DNA from: Candidatus Baldrarchaeota archaeon
Lineage (GTDB): Archaea; Asgardarchaeota; Baldrarchaeia; Baldrarchaeales; DXJG01
Assembly: GCA_030587435.1 (NCBI GenBank)
Contig: JAUQZC010000136.1
Coordinates: 1-59,806, forward strand
Reading direction: 5' to 3'
DNA: 59,806 bases
Shown here: one piece after another, positions 35,641 to 44,425 of the stretch
Position numbering within the stretch: the first letter of the stretch is position 1
Layout: the number at the start of each line of letters is the position of its first letter
The notes under the pieces: model-generated
Databases searched by the model: none
The model's input: the letters and a program-made list of their open reading frames with translations, nothing else
Told to the model about the DNA's origin: nothing
Position numbers and translations under genes: made by a program

Positions 35641-36022
35641 TGCTGACTACAGAGATGATGAAAAAGAAATAAAGAAAGCCCTAAATAAGGTCCTTGAAAA
35701 ATTCGAAGAAAAATACGGGAACATGATGGATAGATGGACCAGAGAAGTATCAGAACTCGGACCATTTTATGAAGTCCTTGATGAAATCCTTATGAATGGA
35801 AAAGTCGGTGAAATCGCACCTTTAGCTGAAAAATCTTCTCTTAACCTTGCTGAGCAATTCGGTCTCCTAAAACCTGAAACCCTAAAAGTTGCGAAACTAT
35901 GCAACGGAACAAAAACCATCATTGAAATAGCTGAACAACTTGGAATCCCTGAAAGCATCGTCCGAAAACAGATCGAAGAACTAATAAAAATGAAAATAGT
36001 AAAACTGACGTATCCTAAATAA
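35402..36022 (+). CDS. longin/roadblock-like domain plus winged helix protein
   Basis: The first about 110 residues have the strand-strand-helix-three-strands-helix order of longin/roadblock-type folds (IHAVVLVKADTGEYLLDRKYG, a helix, then RIVFERSPHTYIAIIADY and a final helix). A spacer (EVSELGPFYEVLDEIL) and a C-terminal winged helix (TIIEIAEQLGIPESIVRKQ) follow. Longin-type proteins in archaea often serve small GTPases or membrane machinery, and this one lies 1 kb from an ESCRT-like operon; that link is inference. GAGGAGA precedes the ATG. The fold call is from pattern and needs a profile search. Confidence 0.6.
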   Translation: MIHAVVLVKADTGEYLLDRKYGKIDVDGALLSGVIAALKSFIGEIIEGEIIKAKKELEEIKLKGYRIVFERSPHTYIAIIADYRDDEKEIKKALNKVLEKFEEKYGNMMDRWTREVSELGPFYEVLDEILMNGKVGEIAPLAEKSSLNLAEQFGLLKPETLKVAKLCNGTKTIIEIAEQLGIPESIVRKQIEELIKMKIVKLTYPK

Positions 36023-36032
36023 ACTTTACCGT

Positions 36033-36704
36033 TTACTTTCCCAGAATTTGACTTCCACTAACTATGAAGAAAAGCGCTATAATTACAAGTGTTGGTGGGA
36101 GAAGAAGTACCAAAGCTTCCCAGCCAATTACTGTTCCAAGCCAAGGCTCTATCAAAGTAGCCTGAAGAGTTCTTCCAGCATAAAGTATTAGAAAACCCAC
36201 CCCACAGAGCAAGCCACCTAACCTTATTCTTCCAGCTATCCTCCAAGCGATCAAGAAAAAGAATGCAGGGACAAGTATTGCATATATGGGGGCAAATACG
36301 TAAATTAAATACAGTTTTAAAGTATCTATGTATTCATATGGTGTCAACAAGATAGCGCAACCTATAACTATAGGTATTGAAATAAAAGGATACTGAATAA
36401 TTTTTCTAGTAAATAGTTTTACCGCTATAGCAGCACTCACACAAGATAAACCAGCCCACTGGAAAAAAGTTCCCAACCTCCACCACAAAACCTCCGACAC
36501 ATAAAAATCAAATACCACGTAGAAACCACGTCCTATAGCTAACGATAAGAAGAAAAGAGCAATAGCCAAATTAAACATACTCCTATTCTCAAAATACCTA
36601 AACAAAAGATAGTAACCGAAAAGAAGCCAATAATAACCCACCACAACAAACCACAACCCAAACACAATCGACTCAACAGTACTCAAGACAACCAAAAACC
36701 CCAC
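36033..36704 (-). CDS. seven-helix membrane protein, unknown
   Basis: The 223 residues form about seven transmembrane helices with short loops. No catalytic motif is evident, and the arrangement resembles sensor-type 7TM domains, but I cannot assign a family. It lies between the longin-like gene (convergent) and the ESCRT-like operon (same strand, upstream), so it might be the operon's last gene. Confidence 0.6.
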   Translation of the reverse strand: MGFLVVLSTVESIVFGLWFVVVGYYWLLFGYYLLFRYFENRSMFNLAIALFFLSLAIGRGFYVVFDFYVSEVLWWRLGTFFQWAGLSCVSAAIAVKLFTRKIIQYPFISIPIVIGCAILLTPYEYIDTLKLYLIYVFAPIYAILVPAFFFLIAWRIAGRIRLGGLLCGVGFLILYAGRTLQATLIEPWLGTVIGWEALVLLLPPTLVIIALFFIVSGSQILGK

Positions 36705-36890
36705 CCCTTACCAAACCTAGACAATAAACCTTAATTGCTAAGTAAAATTTAAAACTTGCTATAAACAGTTCATTCCAACCATTCAAGGAAAACATTAAAC
36801 TAAAGAAGATAAAAAGAGATAATATATTAGAGAGCTACAGTCACCACACGAAAGCTATAGAAATTCGCAAATTTGAAAAGTGAATAGATT

Positions 36891-37007
36891 CTATGTTTTG
36901 TAATCCTTTATTCTCTCTTCCAGTTCCTTAACACTTTCCTTATTTACTTTTGGCCTTGGCCTCCTTCGAATTAAAAATATTAGAAGAATTTTATGTAGAT
37001 TTTTCAT
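36891..37007 (-). CDS. 38-residue microprotein with an anchored-protein-type tail
   Basis: ATG 37007-37005 overlaps the TGA of the preceding operon gene (ATGA), which is the signature of translational coupling. The product starts MKNLHKILLIFLIRRRPRPK and ends SVKELEERIKDYKT: a short hydrophobic helix, a basic stretch and the same tail as the anchored propellers. It was too short for a general ORF list. It could be a real small membrane peptide, or the surviving end of a larger gene; the ATGA coupling favours the former. Confidence 0.6.
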   Translation of the reverse strand: MKNLHKILLIFLIRRRPRPKVNKESVKELEERIKDYKT

Positions 37008-37534
37008 TCAATAATGGTTTTGTTTAGTTTTTTAGTGACATTTTTGAAAGTTTCTTTTCTTTTTCCCCATTCGAAAGGTTTTATATAAAATATTTCTTTG
37101 ATCCAGTTAATCGAACCCTTAATTATTTTTTTCAGCTCTGCCTTTTCCTCTTCAGTTCTATCAATACTATTTATCATTTTATCCAGATATTCAAGTTCTT
37201 CGACGATTTTATGCGCTTCTCTTATATTTTCAACAAGTTTTAGTAGCTCATTTAATTCTTCATTGATAATACTCATTATCTGTATTCTTTTCCCCTTGGA
37301 AATATTATACACATTTTTTAGATTGTTTAGTAGAATTGTTATAGCTGTTTTTATTGACACTTTCGGCATTTTTACATATTTTACTTCTTTTTTGTCGTAT
37401 TCTATTTTTGTGATGTTTATTAGAGCTGCATCTCCTTGATCTAGCCACCACCAATCTATTGATTCTTCTCTGATTTTTTCTTTGAGTTTTTCTAGTTTTT
37501 TAGTCATTTCTGCAATATTTTCTGTAGAAATCAT
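37004..37534 (-). CDS. WWWLDQGDA-family helical protein (copy 2)
   Basis: The 176 residues begin with a helix and the motif IDWWWLDQGDAALINIT, then a strand pair and long helices. It is clearly a paralogue of 43779-44387 (MDWWWLDQGDAPLISV). GAGGGAGA lies before its ATG, and it overlaps by no bases but follows the preceding gene at four bases. No known family is recognised; a role in the ESCRT-like complex is inferred from operon membership. Confidence 0.7.
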   Translation of the reverse strand: MISTENIAEMTKKLEKLKEKIREESIDWWWLDQGDAALINITKIEYDKKEVKYVKMPKVSIKTAITILLNNLKNVYNISKGKRIQIMSIINEELNELLKLVENIREAHKIVEELEYLDKMINSIDRTEEEKAELKKIIKGSINWIKEIFYIKPFEWGKRKETFKNVTKKLNKTIIE

Positions 37535-37538
37535 ATGG

Positions 37539-38360
37539 TTATTCTCCCTCTAATAAGTTGTTAAACATTTTAGTTAGCTTTTTTGCACTTGTTATATAAG
37601 CGGTTTCAAGTTGCTCGGGGAATAATTCTTTAAGTTTGTGTACCTCGTCTTCGCTTATCTTTTCTTTTATTACATTTTCTATCCATAATTCTATTTTTTG
37701 CCTTGTGCTCACTATGTCATTCCTTAATAGTATTTCTGGATATAAGTTGCTTAGTTTTTTGATGATTTTTTTGGTTTGCTTTTCTTTTATTCCCATTTTC
37801 ATACATATTTCTTCTATTGTGATGTATGGTTTTTCTATGCTTTGTATTAGGGATGCGATACTTTCTCTGAGTAGAAATTCTCCCTCCTTAGAAAGTTCTT
37901 CAAATCCGCAAGACTCTATTATTGTTACCAGATATTTTCTTGTTCCTTCAGCAAATATTTGGTTACCAAGTTCCTGTAGACCTTGCAGTAAATTTTTACA
38001 TTGTATTGCCATTCCACCGAAATCTAGTGACAAACCCCCTTTAACAAGTGAAATCATCCTTAACATTACCTCTCTAATCATGTCCGGAGGTAGTATGTTT
38101 TTGGCTGTTTCCAATAGTTCGCTTAAGTAACTTAAGATGAGGGCATGTGATCTTAACGCAGTTATATATTCATTTGGACTGTAACGTGTTTTTAATGGCA
38201 TAAGTGTCCCTACTTGGTTTTCAAGTTCTGTTAACATGTTTGCTGTTGTTGTATCTAGATTTATTAATGCTTGTCTTTTTAGTTCCAATATCCATTCGTT
38301 TATTGTGCTGCGTTTATGTCTTATGAAGGCTTCTAATGTTTTTCTAAGGCACATACTCAT
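37539..38360 (-). CDS. helical protein with winged-helix C-terminal part
   Basis: The 273 residues are mostly helical. Around residues 195-235 a winged-helix pattern is visible (YITIEEICMKMGIKEKQTKKII, then a hydrophobic strand), followed by a C-terminal helix. It overlaps the start of the preceding gene's end by four bases (ATGA type). I know no family; winged helices occur in CdvB and ESCRT-II proteins, which is a suggestive but weak parallel. Confidence 0.65.
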   Translation of the reverse strand: MSMCLRKTLEAFIRHKRSTINEWILELKRQALINLDTTTANMLTELENQVGTLMPLKTRYSPNEYITALRSHALILSYLSELLETAKNILPPDMIREVMLRMISLVKGGLSLDFGGMAIQCKNLLQGLQELGNQIFAEGTRKYLVTIIESCGFEELSKEGEFLLRESIASLIQSIEKPYITIEEICMKMGIKEKQTKKIIKKLSNLYPEILLRNDIVSTRQKIELWIENVIKEKISEDEVHKLKELFPEQLETAYITSAKKLTKMFNNLLEGE

Positions 38361-38953
38361 GGAGGTCCCGCCTCTAATAGTTCTGTTGGTTTACACATGT
38401 ATGAGAAGCCTATATAGGATGTTACAGCTGTGAATCCAGCTAAATTTGTAGCAGCAAGAAGCTCGTTTAATTTTTTGTTAAATAGTCTACGGTATTCTTC
38501 GATATTCCCATGCATATTATTTATTAGTGCTTGAAACGCTTCTCGCGCTATATTTCGTAAAACATCCCTCACTTCACCTATGCCTAGATTTTTCCGCTTG
38601 ACCGATTGTACGATGAGAGAGGGGTTTGTTGGATGTAGTCTTATTACTGCGTGGAATCCAATGCCTATTTCTGTTGCTTCTTTTGGCACACCCACTTTTA
38701 TGTCGGTAGGGATTTTCCTTATCCAGATAACGTCAACGGGCTTTATAAGGGTTTTATATGTCCCCGGATCAGTTACTGGAATTTCCTGCCCATCTGGACA
38801 TATAATATATGCTATTTCGTCTCCTTTGACTATAAAGTGATTTGGATCATTTTTATCTATTCTTTTATAATATACCAGTACCTCTTCACTTGTGCTTGAT
38901 GCTACGTATTTTTTCTTGGGTTCTTTTTCAAATTCTATACACATAGTAGACAC
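38357..38953 (-). CDS. SPFH/band-7-like domain protein
   Basis: The 198-residue sequence reads like the SPFH/virion-core-type N-terminal half: FIVKGDEIAYIICPDGQEIPVTDPGTY and RLHPTNPSLIVQSV, followed by helices. Proteins of this kind (YdjI-like) in bacteria are encoded with PspA (ESCRT-III superfamily) and zinc-ribbon proteins and organise membrane domains. There is no transmembrane helix or obvious anchor here. Fold assignment is by pattern; a search is needed. Confidence 0.6.
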   Translation of the reverse strand: MSTMCIEFEKEPKKKYVASSTSEEVLVYYKRIDKNDPNHFIVKGDEIAYIICPDGQEIPVTDPGTYKTLIKPVDVIWIRKIPTDIKVGVPKEATEIGIGFHAVIRLHPTNPSLIVQSVKRKNLGIGEVRDVLRNIAREAFQALINNMHGNIEEYRRLFNKKLNELLAATNLAGFTAVTSYIGFSYMCKPTELLEAGPP

Positions 38954-38955
38954 CT

Positions 38956-40725
38956 CTAAAATTTGAGATCGATTCCGATTAGTGTTTTTTCGAATGCAAA
39001 GAAGAACTCATCTACGCTGTCATTATCTATATCTAGGCTTTTTGCAATGTTTCTAGACGTTCTTATATCTCCACTGCAGAGATTCTTTCCTCTTTTGATT
39101 TCTATGGGTTCTGGAAGATATAAGGGGATTTCAAAGAGTTTTGAAATGGAAGTAACTCCAAGTACTTTTTCAACTGAAAAGAAAGATAGATTTAATCCAT
39201 TCAGAGAATAATTTAGTGTGATTAGGTGCGGTTTGCTCTCTTTACGAGTCTTTGCTATTGTTAGACTAATTGGAGATTCACTGGAAATTCTTACGATGGA
39301 CAATTTATCTTGATGCAATGTAAGCTGTAGGATGCCTTCTCGTTGTGATGTTATGTAAATTTCATCTGCATCCTCGTTGAGAATTCTTCCGACACTTATT
39401 ACACAGGTTATAGGGTCAGTAATTGTTCCTTCCGATATTAGGGTCTTTGAAGGTGTTTCAAGCGATACCGCAGTTATTTGCCCATTGCTACTTACAATTA
39501 TTATTTCATTTTTCCCATCGCCGTTTATATCAGCCAATATTCCAGCGCATATTTTCCCAGTTACTCTCTTATATACTTCCTCCAAACATTCTCCATTATA
39601 TTTGTATATGGCTATGCCTGCTGGATAGGTTAAAGCGACAATCTCCGTTTCTTCGTCTCCATCAACATCTCCACATAAGAAATCATATGAGGGAATTACT
39701 GTTATTGTTTCGGAACTGCGTTTTATGGTTAATGGTTCTCCGTCGTTAGTCACTATTTTAGCATCATATAGTCTTGGATTTTCCCAATTTGCAAATAAAA
39801 TCTTATTGTCTGGAAACACGCCAAGAAGGGGAATGATTATTCCTTTTAATCTTGTTTCTGGCCATTGGTAGCCTCCTTTGTTAATGACTGCGCCTAAAAT
39901 GTTTAGCCCGCCAATTTCGCGGCTAGGAATGTATATTAACTCTTGTTTTCCATCGAAATTAACATCGTAATTTTCGAGTTTTAGCGCCCCAAACGGAATG
40001 TATTCTCCGATTGCATATCTTGGCGTGGTTTCACTATTTTGGGGGGAACTTTGAGGATACATTATTGCTGTTAAAGCTCGGGCATACCATTTTAATGCCT
40101 CGTTAAACTTTCCAGCTCGATATAAGAAGTCCCCTGTTTTCCTCATTGATGCAGATGTTTCCATTTCCGCTATTATGCTTTCAGAGACTCCGATTTTAGT
40201 GAGATTCCAGTTTTGTTCGGCTGTTGTGGCAATGTTAGCTACTTCTTTTGGGTCAGTTTGTGGCGTTAATGCAAAACGTATTTCCTTTAGCGGATTTGTA
40301 CGCAAATTGTTATAGATGCTGTACATGAGTTGGGTTATGTCATCTTCCACCTGCATTAATCTTGCTGCAACATTTTCTCTAGCTTCTTTCCACACAATAT
40401 CCAATTTTTTAACGAGGATTTCCCTCAGGTTTTCTTCAATTTCATTTGATAACCGTTCTGCCTGATTCTTTATATCGGGAATTAGTTTTTTGAGCTCTTT
40501 AATAGCTTCTTTTAATTGTACTGCTGGTAAAAAAGAAGATAGATATGTTTCCATTTTTTCAACCAGTTTCTCCGTCATGACGCGGGGAGAAGGTGCTTCA
40601 CAGTATTCGCAGTGGGTAGCATTGGGTGATATTAATGCGCCGCATCTTGGACAGCAAACGGACGAGAAATGTGTAACTAAAATTTTTTTGAAATCGTTTA
40701 TAAGGTTATAAACGTTAATGGACAT
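38956..40725 (-). CDS. zinc ribbon plus cytosolic FG-GAP/VCBS propeller protein
   Basis: Residues 25-42 form a four-cysteine zinc ribbon (CPRC…CEYC). A coiled-coil region (about 50-130) and a TPR/MIT-like segment (FLYRAGKFNEALKWYARAL) follow. The rest is a beta-propeller of VCBS-like repeats (DVDGDEETEIVALTY, DINGDGKNEIIIVSS, DNDSVDEFFFAF). No signal peptide or transmembrane helix is present, so unlike the surface propellers it should be cytosolic, possibly binding the membrane side of the complex or acting as a sensor scaffold. The gene abuts the SPFH-like gene by two bases. Confidence 0.75.
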   Translation of the reverse strand: MSINVYNLINDFKKILVTHFSSVCCPRCGALISPNATHCEYCEAPSPRVMTEKLVEKMETYLSSFLPAVQLKEAIKELKKLIPDIKNQAERLSNEIEENLREILVKKLDIVWKEARENVAARLMQVEDDITQLMYSIYNNLRTNPLKEIRFALTPQTDPKEVANIATTAEQNWNLTKIGVSESIIAEMETSASMRKTGDFLYRAGKFNEALKWYARALTAIMYPQSSPQNSETTPRYAIGEYIPFGALKLENYDVNFDGKQELIYIPSREIGGLNILGAVINKGGYQWPETRLKGIIIPLLGVFPDNKILFANWENPRLYDAKIVTNDGEPLTIKRSSETITVIPSYDFLCGDVDGDEETEIVALTYPAGIAIYKYNGECLEEVYKRVTGKICAGILADINGDGKNEIIIVSSNGQITAVSLETPSKTLISEGTITDPITCVISVGRILNEDADEIYITSQREGILQLTLHQDKLSIVRISSESPISLTIAKTRKESKPHLITLNYSLNGLNLSFFSVEKVLGVTSISKLFEIPLYLPEPIEIKRGKNLCSGDIRTSRNIAKSLDIDNDSVDEFFFAFEKTLIGIDLKF

Positions 40726-40777
40726 TTGACTCTCACTCCCAGGAAATCTTAAGATATGGTTATTTGGGATATTTGGT

Positions 40778-41953
40778 TTACATAATGTTTCTTATTTTTT
40801 CTATACTGGCATTGATACTAGTAATCAGGTCTGGGAGTTCTTCATCACTTATTATTTTATCTTTATCAAGCGATTTTTCTATTTTCTTGATTATTTTTTC
40901 TATTTCTTTTATTGCGCCCTTTAGGTCGCTGACAAGTTTCTTTTTCGATTTAATTAGTTTTACTATCGATAATAGGCTTATTTGCAATTCTCTATACGTG
41001 TATTTTACTCTACATTTGTCTTTTATGTTGTTTAATAGTTTTAGGAGCATTAAAGGTGTTACTTCGCCTTCCATTTCCTCATCTATTAGTTTGGAACGAC
41101 TCACACTACTTAATGCAAGATCCTTTAAAGTTAGAAAATATTCTAGTACTGTTTCAGGATCCGGGCCTTGTATATCTACTAAAATTCTAGATTCGCTAAG
41201 AACAATATTTGCAGAAATTTCCCCTCCTGCAATTTCCAGCTTTAGTATCGCTTCACCATTTCTATTTATCCTATTTATATTAACTACTGGTAGACCAGCT
41301 GTATCGATATTCATATTTACTCTGCTAATTACATCTGGCAGTGAATCTGCATGCTTGAACGTGGCTTTTGCCGAAAATTTTTTACTTAAATAAGATGCCT
41401 CTTCTAATTCTGTTGCTGTTGGAAGAAGCATTCGTAACTCGTCAACTTTAGCAAGTAGTTTTTCCGCGAATTTATTTTTCCTCTGTAGAGCTTTTCGCTG
41501 TGCTACTTGTTCGAGTAGTTGAATAGCATGCGTAAGCATGTTTTTTGCTTCTTTTCCAGATGGAGCAAATTCTATAGCTTTTCCGTATTTATCGGCGGCT
41601 CCTAGATAGTTTCCACTTATTTCTAGCTGTTTTGCATGTAGGGTCATCGTGTAGAACAGTTCCCTTTTCACTTTTTCTTTGTTTTTACCTGTTGCTGTGG
41701 AATACGCTACCAGAAGTGCTTTTTCTAGATCGCCCATCACCAAGTCATGACCGTATTTTGCTGCATATTTTCTGAGCAGCTCTACAGCTTCCATAGCTAA
41801 GCCAAATGCTTTTTTATAGTCGCCAGAAGCCTTGTAACATTCTGCTGCTTGAATGTAAAGGAGAGCTCCTCCCCAAATATCTTTACTTAACGAAAATATT
41901 CGTGTTTTTTTAATAGCTTCTTTAACAAGATTTTCACATGGATCTCCAACCAT
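40778..41953 (-). CDS. MIT/TPR-like repeat protein, 391 residues
   Basis: Two TPR- or MIT-type helix-turn-helix repeats are visible (YIQAAECYKASGDYKKAFGLA, near residue 35; LEISGNYLGAADKYGKAI near 115), then a beta-rich section (VVNINRINRNGEAILKLEI…) and a long C-terminal coiled coil. MIT domains bind the C-terminal tails of ESCRT-III proteins. The gene lies ten bases after the AAA ATPase gene, so it is probably a partner. No exact family is recognised. Confidence 0.65.
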   Translation of the reverse strand: MVGDPCENLVKEAIKKTRIFSLSKDIWGGALLYIQAAECYKASGDYKKAFGLAMEAVELLRKYAAKYGHDLVMGDLEKALLVAYSTATGKNKEKVKRELFYTMTLHAKQLEISGNYLGAADKYGKAIEFAPSGKEAKNMLTHAIQLLEQVAQRKALQRKNKFAEKLLAKVDELRMLLPTATELEEASYLSKKFSAKATFKHADSLPDVISRVNMNIDTAGLPVVNINRINRNGEAILKLEIAGGEISANIVLSESRILVDIQGPDPETVLEYFLTLKDLALSSVSRSKLIDEEMEGEVTPLMLLKLLNNIKDKCRVKYTYRELQISLLSIVKLIKSKKKLVSDLKGAIKEIEKIIKKIEKSLDKDKIISDEELPDLITSINASIEKIRNIM

Positions 41954-41962
41954 AAAACTCCC

Positions 41963-43195
41963 TCATGCAAATGAACTATGTTGCAAACCCCAATTTTCAT
42001 ATTGCTTAATCATTTTATGCGAAATACTCCTAGGAACTCTATTTATAGCTTCCTTAAAATCTTCTAATGATAAGGGAGTCATATCTTTTTTTTGGGTCAA
42101 TCTTCTCATCAAAATTTTCTTAGCCTCGTTACATATCTGGGCTATACCCGATGAGCTGTAATACCCCTCTTCGTTTGGCTTCGTGAGGTCAGCCAGCTTA
42201 TCAAAAGTAACGTCATCTGTTAAAGGCACGTTTCTAAGATATATCATAAAAAGATTTTTCCTTACTTCCTTATCAGGTGGTCCAACGTAGATTATGCGGT
42301 CTATTCTTCCAGGGCGTATTAGAGCGGGGGATACATTCCAAGGTTCGTTTGTGGCAAAAACTACAATGGATCCTTCTTCTGATTTTATTCCATCCATTTC
42401 TTGTAGAAATTGTGCTTCAATACGTTTCGGCGCATCTGAACCACTTGTATGAAGTGGGAGAACTTTATCTATTTCATCTACAAACACTATACATGGGGCA
42501 AGTCTTCTAGCACATTCAAATATTTTTCTAACAACTTTCTCCGATTCACCTACATATTTAGACATTATTGAAGCTGGATCTGCAACTATAATAGGTATTT
42601 TAAATTCCCCAGCAGCCGCTTTAACAAGATAAGTTTTACCGGTTCCAGGAGGTCCGTAAAGTAGAATTCCCTTTAGAGGTTTCAAATTGAGTTCTTTTAA
42701 TAGGTCGGGATATTTTAATTGCCATTCAATACTTTCTCTAAGTTCATTTTTCACATCTTCCAGCCCAGCTACATCGGAAAAAGTCGTGTCCGGTATATCT
42801 ACGTAAGCAATATCTGACAAACATTCCTGAGGCAGCTTTATTCTACCCGTATCTACTGCAACCTTTTCTCTACTCCTAGGTATTCTTGCACTTATTCTAG
42901 AACTAGGTTTAATGCTTTCTCTTAGTGTAAATGTTTTTCTAACAATTACTGGGAATTTGGCTGCACGTTCCATGTATTCTTTAGCACATTCATCAATATT
43001 GTTAAGCATTTCCTGAAGCGTTTTTTTAGCTTTTCTCCAGATCGCCTGCATTACAGGGTCGGTGGTTTGTAGTTCTAGCATTTCGAGATTTTTAATCGCT
43101 CTTTGAAGATATTGACTAGCCCGTTTGGTATCCCCCTTTTCTAATGCTTTTTCTGCCAAACTTTTTAGTGTGAGAGCTTCATTATAGAGGGACAA
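41963..43195 (-). CDS. MIT-AAA ATPase, Vps4/CdvC-like
   Basis: A 410-residue ATPase. Residues about 1-80 form a three-helix MIT-type domain (YNEALTLKSLAEKALEKGD…). After a linker, AAA motifs follow: Walker A GPPGTGKT at 181-188, pore loop KYVGESE at 213-219 (compare KWMGESE of Vps4), Walker B IVFVDEID at 236-243, sensor-1 asparagine in ATNEPWN and RPGRIDR. The end, RSISHKMIKQYENWG, is the Vps4 C-terminal helix type. This is the disassembly motor expected for the ESCRT-III-like proteins of the operon. It follows the ESCRT-III-like gene directly. Confidence 0.85.
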   Translation of the reverse strand: MSLYNEALTLKSLAEKALEKGDTKRASQYLQRAIKNLEMLELQTTDPVMQAIWRKAKKTLQEMLNNIDECAKEYMERAAKFPVIVRKTFTLRESIKPSSRISARIPRSREKVAVDTGRIKLPQECLSDIAYVDIPDTTFSDVAGLEDVKNELRESIEWQLKYPDLLKELNLKPLKGILLYGPPGTGKTYLVKAAAGEFKIPIIVADPASIMSKYVGESEKVVRKIFECARRLAPCIVFVDEIDKVLPLHTSGSDAPKRIEAQFLQEMDGIKSEEGSIVVFATNEPWNVSPALIRPGRIDRIIYVGPPDKEVRKNLFMIYLRNVPLTDDVTFDKLADLTKPNEEGYYSSSGIAQICNEAKKILMRRLTQKKDMTPLSLEDFKEAINRVPRSISHKMIKQYENWGLQHSSFA

Positions 43196-43777
43196 CTATC
43201 CCTCCTCCGTGCTGGAGAACTTTCTTTTCAGTTCTTCTGGGAGAGTTTCATATAGTGTTGGGTCTGAAGATTTTATTTCGTCTAGTATTTCCGCTCCAAT
43301 ACTTTCCACTACCTCTGGCATCACCTCTTCTGCTGTACCCATTATCTCATTTAGCATACCTTCTATGTTTTGATTCATTCCTTGAGCAATATTTACCATT
43401 TGGGATTGCACTCTAACCATTTGATGCAATGACAATTTTATATCGCTTAAGCTTTGTGTTAACTGTCTTAGAACGTCTCCAGCTTTTGCTAAGCTTTTTG
43501 ACCCTACAGCATCCTTGATAGCGCTGCCGATGTCTGTCATTATTGTAGCTGTTTGAAGTGAAATCACCGAAGATTCGACAGTTGATAATAGTACATCGCT
43601 TGTCTTCCAACCGATTAAAAGAGGAGCTGGAGGCATTTTACCTCTTTTCAAGTATCTTTTTATTTTTGCTTCAAGTCTCCTTTTATGCATAGATAAGTTG
43701 AATCTAACATCTTCAAGTCTTCTAATTAAATTTTGAATAACTTCAATTGGATCCTTCTTCTTTTTCAATAAACCCAT
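43196..43777 (-). CDS. ESCRT-III (Snf7/CdvB)-like protein
   Basis: The 193 residues start with a basic helix MGLLKKKKDPIEVIQN and give the helical hairpin (RRLEDVRFNLSMHKRRLEAKI) and long C-terminal helices (QMVNIAQGMNQNIEGMLNEIM) of the Snf7 family, with an acidic end EVMPEVVESIGAEILDE. The tail LYETLPEELKRKF recalls the MIT-interacting motif. It would polymerise on membranes and be removed by the Vps4-like ATPase, whose gene starts one base after this one. Confidence 0.75.
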   Translation of the reverse strand: MGLLKKKKDPIEVIQNLIRRLEDVRFNLSMHKRRLEAKIKRYLKRGKMPPAPLLIGWKTSDVLLSTVESSVISLQTATIMTDIGSAIKDAVGSKSLAKAGDVLRQLTQSLSDIKLSLHQMVRVQSQMVNIAQGMNQNIEGMLNEIMGTAEEVMPEVVESIGAEILDEIKSSDPTLYETLPEELKRKFSSTEEG

Positions 43778-43778
43778 C

Positions 43779-44387
43779 CTACGCCTCCTCCTCTAAAAGT
43801 TCTCCCTCCTCTTCCCGTACCTTTTTTTCTACAGCTTCAGCGCTTACCACTTTACTTCTAAGTTTTTCGATTTTTTTACGGATGGAGTTTATTTCAGCTT
43901 GAAGTACTTCCCTTTTTCTATCCCATTCCTTGGGATTCGTTAAGAAAATGTCTTTAATTTTCATTATTAGATTATATGTATCTGTTTGGATGGTTTTTGC
44001 CTCGTTGCCTAATACTCTATTAGCAGTACTGGTTATTTCCTCCAATTTTTTAATGAAGTCGTTAGCATCCATTATTCGCATTGTTGACTCGTATATATTC
44101 AGAAAATCTTTGGTAATTTCGTGGATTATGGATAGTCGATCGTTAGATTTTAAATTTGAGATTTTTCTCAGCGAGTCTCTAATTGTTCTTAAAGCTACTA
44201 GTAACGACACTTTAGGAGAACGTTCAACCTTAATGTTTTTCCCTTCAATCTTAACCAAGGTCACACTGATTAGCGGAGCGTCTCCCTGATCCAGCCACCA
44301 CCAATCCATAACTCTACTTCTTAATTTCTCATAGATATTATCGATTTGATTTGCTATATTAATTATCTCAGCATTGTTCTTACTCAC
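43779..44387 (-). CDS. WWWLDQGDA-family helical protein (copy 1)
   Basis: Paralogue of the gene at 37004. The motif VMDWWWLDQGDAPLIS is near residue 30; long charged helices follow, ending in an acidic EEEGELLEEEA. The two copies stand near the two ends of the operon. Novel family as far as I can tell; its invariant tryptophans and acidic residues suggest a binding surface rather than an enzyme. Confidence 0.7.
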   Translation of the reverse strand: MSKNNAEIINIANQIDNIYEKLRSRVMDWWWLDQGDAPLISVTLVKIEGKNIKVERSPKVSLLVALRTIRDSLRKISNLKSNDRLSIIHEITKDFLNIYESTMRIMDANDFIKKLEEITSTANRVLGNEAKTIQTDTYNLIMKIKDIFLTNPKEWDRKREVLQAEINSIRKKIEKLRSKVVSAEAVEKKVREEEGELLEEEA

Positions 44388-44425
44388 ATGTGGTCACCCT
44401 CATCTTTCACCTTTTTAGATTCATT

